From contig CM036765.1 in assembly GCA_020796225.1 (NCBI GenBank), forward strand, positions 7,823,082 through 7,887,081: a DNA stretch of 64,000 nucleotides, in the 5' to 3' direction. Every line of letters starts with the position of its first letter. The stretch's first letter is position 1. The notes under the pieces were generated by a model. That model was given only the letters and a program-made list of their open reading frames with translations, had not been told where the DNA came from and made no database searches. Below, one piece after another: positions 32,701-44,700 of the stretch. Origin of the DNA: Arion vulgaris (Eukaryota; Mollusca; Gastropoda; Stylommatophora; Arionidae). Position numbers and translations under genes: made by a program.

Positions 32701-35700
32701 AGTATGCATGCAGGTCTACGTTGTATTCTCTGCATTTCTCGATAATGAGTCTAATGCTGCAAATATAATCTCTAGTGCCTCTGACTCTTCTAAAACTTGC
32801 TTGTGCTTCTTACGCATGTACCCGGTTGAAAACACCAAACTTTAATATACTATTTATAATTTTTTTAAAAAGAAAGATCATTTACAAAAATTTATATTCA
32901 ATTTTCAATTTTAGTGAAACAATGTGCACTCCAAGCATACCCAGACGTGCTCAGTCTTCCTGGTAGATGGCTAATGGTGTTATGCCAATGTTCTCGTTGC
33001 AAGCTGGTAACAAATGTGTTTCAAATAAGAATGGAAATATCTTGGAAGGTGCGAGAGAACACAGCTTTGGAAGCATGTTTAACCAGGGATCGACTGAAAC
33101 AGTTAGCATACTTACCCTTCACCATCTGCTGTAGGCGACTGCGCACATATATGTCTATCCATAGAGCTAGGATGTTTTGTTTATTAATTAATGAATATCT
33201 TAGATTCTTGATCAAGAATTGTTACACAAATGTGACATAGATTTAAATGTCTTTTGTGTGTCTTTGACTAATTCATGTCTAACTTATTCAGTCTGTCAGA
33301 TTGTTCTCTGTTTTGTTTTTTTTATTTTACATTCTTAGTTAGTTTACTATGAATGCAGGATTAATCATGTCGTATAATATGAAATATCTGACTGATCTTT
33401 GTAAGATCATAAGTGTCTCTCGCAATTAAGGAGATCATCCCTCTGGCTTCAGGAGGTACTAGTAATTTAGATCCCCAAGTAAAGCATCAGGGTTACCTCT
33501 AAGTCAACCGCGTACCGTGGGAATTATGTTTAATTTTGGCCAAGCTGTCTTTTAACCACGGTTTATCAAACGCATGGTATTACTAACGCCGAGTGTTATC
33601 AACGTCGCTATATGTGACCTTGACGTCATCTGCAAGTTCAACATTCTTGATGATTAAAGTGTGGCTACCTTTACTGTGTAGATGCTGTACATCAATGATG
33701 ATCATAAAGATCGTTATAGTACTAGCAGACATGAACATAGAGTACTGATGTCCAAGATTCCATTTAGAATTCAGTAGTTCTCTCTATTGAACATCCGCAA
33801 TCCAACTTCCTAGGGTCGCAAAGAAGACTCGTGAGCTGCAAGATAGGTCAGACCCATAACAAATACTAGCAGAGACCTTGCTTCCGTCCCAAGTAGTGTG
33901 TTTTGGAAACAGTCTCATATCGCTAACGAAACAAGGGTCGTTCTTATCGTCGCTGACATGAAGCCTGATAGAGACCCGCGCCTGCTTGTTAGGAGGAAAA
34001 TAAACATTTGATCTCGTGCATACATTCGTGGATTGGCCGCAATAGAGTAACACAAACGTCCCTTCTAAAATAGAGTACTGTCCATCGCGTGATATTGTAC
34101 CAGTTATCTCATGATGTTTTTAAGAAACATAATTCAATTTCAAAGTAAGCTAATATACTTGTTATCACAGACCAATAGCGCTAATTACAAAAAACTCATC
34201 ATTATCAAGGTGCGTATCCTTCATAGGACGTTGCTGTCTTTGCAGCGCATCTGAAATTCACTCTGTCTCTAGCCAGTTCACCCACTTCGTCGATGGTCTT
34301 ATTCATGGTTTCTTTAATATCTTGTAGCCATCTTCTTCGTGGTCTGCCTCTGCGTCCTGGGACCCTGCCCTCTAATATTGTTCTCTCTAGGCCATCATAA
34401 CGCTTGATGTGACGAAAGTATCTACTTTTTAAGTATAGTATGTTGTTTATAGGCCACTTGTCTTAAACATTTAGTACTTTCATGGCATCAGTGTTCTCTC
34501 TTTTTTTCTGTCCATGTTATTCGTTGGATCTTTCTGTAGCATTTTTTTGAAGGGCTGGATTTTCTTTCTTGTTTTAACAAGACTACTAGATATTATTGAA
34601 TGGTGGTTGACCAGGATTTTTGTTTGTTATTGGTTGCGTTATTTCTTATCAAACAGTAGATCACTCTCTGTGATATGTTTGAAATTTGCCAAAACAGCAA
34701 AACTCTTCACTTCGGTTCATAGGCCCTTACACGTGTAGGACATAGGGCATCCAAAATATTCGACCTATAGAAATGTTTGAGTTTGTCTCGCCTGGCAACT
34801 CCTTACATTTTCTTTTTTACATCGTGTGTTCAATACTCGTTAATGATCCTTTTTACAATGTATATTTCTATGTGTATATGATCAGTGTGTGAAACATGAA
34901 CGTTTAACATGTCAGTAGAAAACATATATGATCAGTGTGTGAACCATGGACGTTTAACATGTCAGTAGAAAACATATATGAACAGTGTGTGAAACATGGG
35001 CGTTTAACATGGCAGTAGAAAACATATATGATCAGTTTGTGAAACATAAACGTTTAACATGTCAGTAGAAAACATATATGATCAGTGTGTGAAACATGGA
35101 CGTTTAACATGACAGTAGAAAACATATATGATCAGTGTGTGAAACATAGACGTTTAACATGTCAGTAGAAAACATATATGATCAGTGTGTGAAACATAGA
35201 TGTTTAACATGTCAGTAGAAAACATATATGATCAGTGTGTGAAACATAGACGTTTAACATGTCAGTAGAAAACATATATGATCAGTGTGTGAAATATGGA
35301 CGTTTAACATGACAGTAGAAAACATATATGAACAGTGTGTGAAACATGAACGTTTAACATGGCGTAGAAAACATATATGGGAACATGAGTGAAACATTAT
35401 GGACGTTTAACATGACAGTAGAAAACATATATGATCAGTGTGTGAAACATGGACGTTTAACATGTCAGTAGAAAACATATATGATCAGTGTGAAACATAG
35501 ACGTTTAACATGTCAGTAGAAAACATATATGATCAGTGTGTGAAACATAGACGTTTAACATGTCAGTAGAAAACATATATGATCAGTGTGTGAAACATGG
35601 ACGTTTAACATGTCAGTAGAAATCATATGATCAGTGTGTGAAACATAGACGTTTAACATGACAGTAGAAAACATATATGATCAGTGTGTGAAACATGGAC

Positions 35701-38700
35701 GTTTAACATGTCAGTAGAAAACATATATGATCATTGTGTGAAACATAGGGCGTTTAACATGTCAGTAGAAAACATATATGATCAGTGTGTGAAACATAGG
35801 CGTTTAACATGTCAGTAGAAAACATATATGATCAGTGTGTGAAACATGGACGTTTAACATGTCAGTAGAAAACATATATGATCAGTGTGTGAAACATGGA
35901 CGTTTAACATGTCAGTAGAAAACATATATGATCAGTGTGTGAAACATGGACGTTTAACATGTCAGTAGAAACATATATGATCATGTGTGAAACATGACGT
36001 TTAACATGTCAGTAGAAAACATATATGATCAGTGTGTGAAACATGGACGTTTAACATGTCAGTAGAAAACATATATGATCAGTGTGTGAAACATAGACGT
36101 TTAACATGGCAGTGAAAACATATATGATCAGTGTGTGAAACATAGACGTTTAACATGCAGTAGAAAACATATATGATCAGTGTGTGAAACATAGACGTTT
36201 AACATGTCAGTAGAAAACATATATGATCAGTGTGTGAAACATGGACGTTTAACATGTCAGTAGAAAACATATATGATCAGTGTGTGAAACATAGACGTTT
36301 AACATGTCAGTAGAAAACATATATGATCAGTGTGTGAAACATGGACGTTTAACATGACAGTAGAAAACATATATGATCAGTGTGTGAAACATAGGGCGTT
36401 TAACATGTCAGTAGAAAACATATATGATCAGTGTGTGAAACATGGACGTTTAACATGTCAGTAGAAAACATATATGATCAGTGTGTGAAACATAGACGTT
36501 TAACATGTCAGTAGAAAACATATATGAACAGTGTGTGAAACATGGACGTTTAACATGTCAGTAGAAAACATATATGATCAGTGTGTGAAACATAGACGTT
36601 TAACATGTCAGTAGAAAACATATATGAAACAGTGTGAAACATGGACGTTTAACATGTCAGTAGAAAAAATATATGATCAGTGTGTGAAACATAGACGTTT
36701 AACATGTCAGTAGAAAACATATATGATCAGTGTGTGAAACATGGACGTTTAACATGACAGTAGAAAACATATATGATCAGTGTGTGAAACATAGACGTTT
36801 AACATGGCAGTGGAAAACATATATGTGCTTTTGAATGTCAGTGTTACACAAGAATCGTCCGTATATCATAGACAGAGAAGACAACAAATTGATATATCTA
36901 GAAAGAACTTAAACTTATAGAATACTGGCTGCTGCAGAATAGAAATGTGAAAACTGAAAGTAATTTGGGTGTATTAAAACATATCAAAGATTTGGGAAAA
37001 CCATTATAGAAGAAGGTTTCAGACAAAGAGGAGAAGAGGAAGACTACGTAGACGATGGCTTCTGGGTGAAGTTGATTATATAAAAATGACGACTGCATCG
37101 GTTGAACATCTGACTAATTAGAAAGATAGACTGTAGTGTGGCAAAATTCTGCTCAGGACAATCAATTGAATGATGATATATTTTTAAAATAATGTTAGTT
37201 GAGCTAAGCAAAATTGGAAGCTTTAGTCCAAATTTAAAACATTTCTTTATGTGAATAACCATTCTAGTGGTTGATGGCGTGATTGAAACCGGTATTTACG
37301 CCACTAAAGTGGTCAATTGTATGGATAGAGTTGATGTGGACTCTAATGAGAGAACATGATAGATAAACCAACACATTTGATATTAATATTGTAACAAATT
37401 TTCTTAATAATTTTTTTTCGATAATTTCTCATTACAGTCAGGTGTCTCCTTTGTTGGCACAGTGACAGATGTATACATGTACGGCGTAGTAGCTCCATTG
37501 GTGATAATAGGAGTTTCATTGACATCCTTCTTCGCAGCTTTCACCATTGTCCCTCTCTTCTACCGCTACGTCTGACCAGCATTTATGAGTATTCAGCTGA
37601 GATTTGATTCGGACATCGTACGGAAACTTGCAGTCCTCATTGGAATGTTCCAGACCTTGCTGTATATGTCATTTGCTCTTCTCTCACCTGCCCTGGCACT
37701 GCAGGTTAGATATTTTCTTCGTTACTATATAATAAAATTGTTTAATGTGTTAATCAAAACTCACGAACGACATAAAGCAGCGATAAAAGTTATCACTGCA
37801 TTTAGAAGAGTAAATATATAACTAAATGCAACTTATTTCAAGATCTGATAATATTTTTTCATTGATATATTAGCATTAGAGAGTCTTTGTGGCGCAGATG
37901 CAAGATATTCAACTATCGTTCCAAAAGTAATCGGTTTGATTTTATATAAGAAGTTCTCTGGATATGTCTCTAGTGATCATTGATCTCAGTGTAGGTGGAA
38001 TCAAGTTCCTGGTCCTATTGGAGACATAAGACCCATGTTCAAGTTTAGCACATACAAGACACCATGTTTAGTTATCTATTGTCTGTCCCCAGGTGGATGA
38101 TAAAATTGGTTGTCCATTCTTCCCGTTAAGCTTAGGGTGTGAACTTTAATTTGCGTTCCAGTGCCAGATGAGTCGCCCTTGTTGTTTTATATCCGTGTTT
38201 ATTTAGTGTAGTCTTGATATTGTCTGTCCATCTTTTTCTTGGTTTTCCTTTGACTCTAGTACCTGATCACTTTTTATTGTGTGTATTATTGTTGGTTGGG
38301 AGTATTCTATTCTTATTAAATGTCCAAACCTCAGCATTTGTTGTCTTTCGATATATTCAGTGCAAGAAGTTATGCCCACTCTGCTTCTGATGTCTTTCAA
38401 TGTATTCAGTGCAGAAGTTATGCCACTCTGCTTTGATGTCTTTCGATGTATTCAGTGCAAGAAGTTATGGCCACTCTGTTTCTGATGTCTTTCAATGTAT
38501 TCAGTGCAAGAAGTTATGCCCACTCTGCTTCTGATGTCTTTCAATGTATTCAGTGCAAGAAGTTATGCCCACTCTGCTTGTGATGTCTTTCAATGTATTC
38601 AGTGCAAGAAGTTATGCCTAATCTGCTTGTGATGTCTTTCAATGTATTCAGTGCAGAAGTTATGCCACTCTACTTCTGATGTCTTTCGATGTATTCAGTG

Positions 38701-41700
38701 CAAGAAGTTATGCCCACTCTGCTTGTAATGTCTTTCAATGTATTCAGTGCAAGAAGTTATGCCCACTCTGCTTGTGATGTCTTTCAATGTATTCAGTGCA
38801 AGAAGTTATGCCCACTCTGCTTGTGATGTCTTTCAATGTATTCGGTGCAAGAAGTTATGACCACTCTGCTTGTGATGTCTTTCAATGTATTCAGTGCAAG
38901 AAGTTATGCCCACTCTGCTTGTGATGTCGTTCAATGTATTCAGTGCAAGAAGTTATGCCCACTCTGCTTGTGATGTCTTTCAATGTATTCAGTGCAAGAA
39001 GTTATGCCCACTCTGCTTGTGATGTCTTTCAATGTATTCAGTGCAAGAAGTTATGTCCACTCTGCTTCTGATGTCTTTCAATGTATTCAGTGCAAGAAGT
39101 TATGTCCACTCTGCTTGTGATGTCTTTCAATGTATTCAGTGCAAGAAGTTATGGCCACTATGCTTCTGATGTCTTTCAATGTATTCAGTGCAAGTAGTTA
39201 TGGCCACTCTGCTTCTGATGTCTTTCAATGTATTCAGTGCAAGAAGTTATGGCCACTCTGCTTCTGATGTCTTTCAATGTATTCAGTGCAGAAGTTATGC
39301 CACTATGCTTTGATGTCTTTCAATGTATTCAGTGCAAGAAGTTATGGCCACTATGCTTCTAATGTATCTCAATGTATTCAGTGCAAGAAGTTATGCCCAA
39401 TCTGCTTCTGATGTCTTTCAATGTATTCAGTGCAAGAAGTTATGGCCACTCTGCTTGTGATGTCTTTCAATGTATTCAGTGCAAGAAGTTATGCCTAATC
39501 TGCTTGTGATGTCTTTCAATGTATTCAGTGCAAGAAGTTATGGCCACTATGCTTCTGATGTCTTTCAATGTATTCAGTGCAAGAAGTTATGCCCACTCTG
39601 CTTCTGATGTCTTTCAATGTATTCAGTGCAAGAAGTTATGCCCACTCTGCTTGTGATGTCTTTCAATGTATTCAGTGCAAGAAGTTATGCCTAATCTGCT
39701 TGTGATGTCTTTCAATGTATTCAGTGCAAGAAGTTATGCCCACTCTGCTTCTGATGTCTTTCGATGTATTCAGTGCAAGAAGTTATGCCCACTCTGCTTG
39801 TAATGTCTTTCAATGTATTCAGTGCAAGAAGTTATGCCCACTCTGCTTGTGATGTCTTTCAATGTATTCAGTGCAAGAAGTTATGCCCACTCTGCTTGTG
39901 ATGTCTTTCAATGTATTCAGTGCAAGAAGTTATGCCTAATCTGCTTGTGATGTCTTTCAATGTATTCAGTGCAAGAAGTTATGCCCACTCTGCTTCTGAT
40001 GTCTTTCGATGTATTCAGTGCAAGAAGTTATGCCCACTCTGCTTGTAATGTCTTTCAATGTATTCAGTGCAAGAAGTTATGCCCACTCTGCTTGTGATGT
40101 CTTTCAATGTATTCCGTGCAAGAAGTTATGCCCACTCTGCTTGTGATGTCTTTCAATGTATTCGGTGCAAGAAGTTATGCCCACTCTGCTTGTGATGTCT
40201 TTCAGTGTATTCAGTGCAAGAAGTTATGCCCACTCTGCTTGTGATGTCTTTCAATGTATTCGGTGCAAGAAGTTATGCCCACTCTGCTTGTGATGTCTTT
40301 CAATGTATTCAGTGCAAGAAGTTATGTCCACTCTGCTTCTGATGTCTTTCAATGTATTCAGTGCAAGAAGTTATGTCCACTCTGCTTGTGATTTCTTTCA
40401 ATGTATTCAGTGCAAGAAGTTATGCCCACTCTGCTTGTGATGTCTTTCAATGTATTCGGTGCAAGAAGTTATGCCCACTCTGCTTGTGATGTCTTTCAGT
40501 GTATTCAGTGCAAGAAGTTATGCCCACTCTGCTTGTGATGTCTTTCAATGTATTCGGTGCAAGAAGTTATGCCACTCTGCTTCTGATGTCTTTCAATGTA
40601 TTCAGTGCAAGAAGTTATGTCCACTCTGCTTCTGATGTCTTTCAATGTATTCGGTGCAAGAAGTTATGTCCACTCTGCTTGTGATGTCTTTCAATGTATT
40701 CAGTGCAAGAAGTTATGGCCACTATGCTTCTGATGTCTTTCAATGTATTCAGTGCAAGTAGTTATGGCCACTCTGCTTCTGATGTCTTTCAATGTATTCA
40801 GTGCAAGAAGTTATGGCCACTCTGCTTCTGATGTCTTTCAATGTATTCAGTGCAAGAAGTTATGGCCACTATGCTTCTGATGTCTTTCAATGTATTCAGT
40901 GCAAGAGTTATGCCACTATGCTTCTAATGTATTTCAATGTATTCAGTGCAAGAAGTTATGTCCACTCTGCTTCTGATGTCTTTCAATGTATTCGGTGCAA
41001 GAAGTTATGTCCACTCTGCTTCTGATGTCTTTCAATGTATTCAGTGCAAGAAGTTATGGCCACTCTGCTTCTGATGTCTTTCAATGTATTCAGTGCAAAA
41101 AGTTATGACCACTCTGCTTCTGATGTCTTTCAATGTATTCAGTGCAAGAAGTTATGTCCACTCTGCTTCTGATGTCTTTCAATATATTCGGTGCAAGAAG
41201 TTATGTCCACTCTGCTTCTGATGTCTTTCAATGTATTCGGTGCAAGAAGTTATGTCCACTCTGCTTCTGATGTCTTTCAATGTATTCAGTGCAAGAAGTT
41301 ATGTCCACTCTGCTTGTGATGTCTTTCAATGTATTCAGTGCAAGAAGTTATGTCCACTCTGCTTGTGATGTCTTTCAATGTATTCGTGCAGAGTTATGCC
41401 CACTCTGCTTGTGATGTCTTTCAATGTATTCAGTGCAAGAAGTTATGTCCACTCTGCTTCTGATGTCTTTCAATGTATTCGCTGCAAGAAGTTATGGCCA
41501 CTCTGCTTCTGATGTCTTTCAATGTATTCGGTGCAAGAAGTTATGCCCACTCTGCTTGTGATGTCTTTCAATGTATTCGGTGCAAGAAGTTATGACCACT
41601 CTGCTTGTGATATCTTTCAATGTATTCGCTGCAAGAAGTTATGCCCACTCTGCTTCTGATGTCTTTGAATGTATTCAGTGCAAGAAGTTATGCTCACTCT

Positions 41701-44700
41701 GCTTCTGATGTCTTTCAATGTATTCAGTGCAAGAAGTTATGGCCACTATGCTTCTGATGTCTTTCAATGTATTCAGTGCAAGAAGTTATGGCCACTATGC
41801 TTCTAATGTATTTCAATGTATTCAGTGCAAGAAGTTATGTCCACTCTGCTTCTGATGTCTTTCAATGTATTCGGTGCAAGAAGTTATGTCCACTCTGCTT
41901 CTGATGTCTTTCAATGTATTCAGTGCAAGAAGTTATGCCCACTCTGCTTCTGATGTCTTTCAATGTATTCAGTGCAAGAAGTTATGTCCACTCTGCTTGT
42001 GATGTCTTTCAATGTATTCAGTGCAAGAAGTTATGTTCACTCTGCTTCTGATGTCTTTCAATGTATTCCGTGCAAGAAGTTATGTCCACTCTGCTTCTGA
42101 TGTCTTTCAATGTATTCGGTGCATGAAGTTATGTCCACTCTGCTTGTGATGTCTTTCAATGTATTCAGTGCAAGAAGTTATGTCCACTCTGCTTGTGATG
42201 GCTTTCAATGTATTCGGTGCAAGAAGTTATGTCCACTCTGCTTCTGATGTCTTTCGATGTATTCAGTGCATGAAGTTATGTCCACTCTGCTTGTGATGTC
42301 TTTCAATGTATTCAGTGCAAGAAGTTATGTCCACTCTGCTTCTGATGTCTTTCAATGTATTCGGTGCATGAAGTTATGTCCACTCTGCTTGTTATGTCTT
42401 TCAATGTATTCAGTGCATAAAGTTATGCCCACTCTGCTTCTGATATCTTTCAATGTATTCTGTGCAAGAAGTTATGTCCACTCTGCTTCTGATGTCTTTC
42501 AATGTATTCGGTGCAGGAAGTTATGCCCACTCTGCTTCTGATGTATTTCAATGTATTCAGTGCAAGAAGTTATGCCCACTCTGCTTCTGATGTCTTCGTT
42601 TTGTAGACTATCTTTCCTCGTAACCCCCACCACTTTGCTCAAATATTTTATTTCACACGTGACGTATTTTAAACGTGAAGGCCAGTTAAAAATAAGTGGG
42701 ACGATCGTGGAAATCTTTCCTTATCTTCAAATATGCAGGGACGTTGAAAAAGGTTGAGAACCTCTACTGCAGACTCTCTGAAAATGTCACAAATTCAAAT
42801 ATATATGTTTGCAGCTGTCATAAAAAAATGTATGTATATTATTTCTACGGGGACTCACGAGAATATAAACATATCATACGGGTCACATGTGACCAGTAGC
42901 GCTTGGTTTTATCAATAGCTCATCCCGCATTAAGTTCTAATTCTCAACTCCGTAAGAGAGGCAGCAATTCTCTTCTAAACGGAGAGTTATCGAACATATT
43001 TTTTCTTACTGCATGCCTGTATTCTTTTAACTTGAACTAGAGCGTCTTTAACTTGCATATATTTATATCTATCTATATCCACTTCGTGTCCCGATTGACA
43101 CATAAGACTTCCGCAAGAGACTTCCACTGTTGCCGTTCTGCTGCCTTTCTACCAAACGTCTCCCACGCCAGGCCACACTCCTTCAACTTTCTACCAAACG
43201 TCTCTCACGCCAGGCCACACACCTTCAACTTTCTACCAAACGTCTCCCACGCCAGGCCACACTTCTTCAACTTTCTCCAAACGTCTCCCACCCAGGCCAC
43301 ACTCCTCAACTTTCTACAAACGTCTCCACGCCAGGCCACACTCCTTCAACTTTCTACCAAACGTCTCCCACGCCAGGCCACACTCTTCAACTTTCTACCA
43401 AACGCTCTCCACGCCAGGCCACACTCCTTCAACTTTCTACCAAACGTCTCCCACGCCAGGCCACACTCCTTCAACTTTCTACCAAACGCCTCCCACGCCA
43501 GGCCACACTCTTCAACTTTCTACCAAACGTCTCCACGCCAGGCCACACTCCTTCAACTTTCTACCAAACGTCTCCACGCCAGGCCACACTCCTTCAACTT
43601 TCTACCAAACGTCTCCACGCCAGGCCACACTCCTTCAACTTTCTACCAAACGTCTCCCACGCCAGGCCACACTCCTTCAACTTTCTACCAAACGTCTCCA
43701 CGCCAGGCCACACTCCTTCAACTTTCTACCAAACGTCTCCACGCCAGGCCACACTCCTTCAACTTTCTACCAACGTCTCCACGCCAGGCCACACTCCTTC
43801 AACTTTCTACCAAACGTCCTCACGCCAGGCCACACTCCTTCAACTTTCTACAAACGTCTCTCACGCCAGGCCACACTCCTTCAACTTTCTACAAACGTCT
43901 TCACGCCAGGCCACACTCTTCAACTTCTACCAAACGTCTCCACGCCAGGCCACACTCCTTCAACTTTCTACCAAACGTCTCTCACGCCAGGCCACACTCC
44001 TTCAACTTTCTACCAAACGTCTCCCACGCCAGGCCACACTCCTTCAACTCTCTACCTACCGTCTCCCACGCCAGGCCATACTTCTTCAACTTTCTACCAA
44101 ACGTCTCTCACGCCAGGCCACACTTCTTCAACTTTCTACCAAACGTCTCTCACGCCAGGCCACACTTCTTCAACTTTCTATCAAACGTCTCTCACGCCAG
44201 GCCACACTTCTTCAACTTTCTACAAAACGTCTCTCACGCCAGGCCACACTTCTTCACCTTTCTACCAAACGTCTCCCACGCCAGGCCACACTTCTTCAAC
44301 TTTCTACCAAACGTCTCCAACGCCAGGCCACACTTCTTCAACTTTCTACCAAACGTCTCTCACGCCAGGCCACACTCCTTCAACTTTCTACCAAACTTCT
44401 CTCACGCCAGGCCACACTCCTTCAACTTTCTACCAAACGTCTCTCACGCCAGGCCACACTCCTTCAACTTTCTACCAAACGTCTCTCACGCCAGGCCACA
44501 CTTCTTCAACTTTCTAGCAACCTCTCCACGCCAGGCCACACTCCTTCAACTCTCTTTCCACAGTTCTTCTCCGTGTTTCCTTTGGACATCCATACCTACT
44601 TTTTCCCATCCGGTGTCCATCTGAGAGTTGTCCAAGCGAATGCCGACACTGGCATACGACATACATGTCCAAATCCACCTCTATCTTCGTCTTTTACTGA

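Noticed and set aside
40450..42757. Cysteine-rich plus-strand open frames (MYSVQEVMPTLLVMSFNVFS, FQCIQCKKLCPLCF type)
   Set aside because: They are translations of the 49-bp minisatellite, whose period rotates the frame; the CxxC look is accidental.
42740..42900. hAT transposon end (ggttgagaacctctactgca)
   Set aside because: Only one end-like sequence is visible, with no inverted partner and no 8-bp target duplication.
34880..44530. CRISPR-like array
   Set aside because: Units are contiguous with no unique spacers, the context is a eukaryotic intron and no cas-like gene is present.
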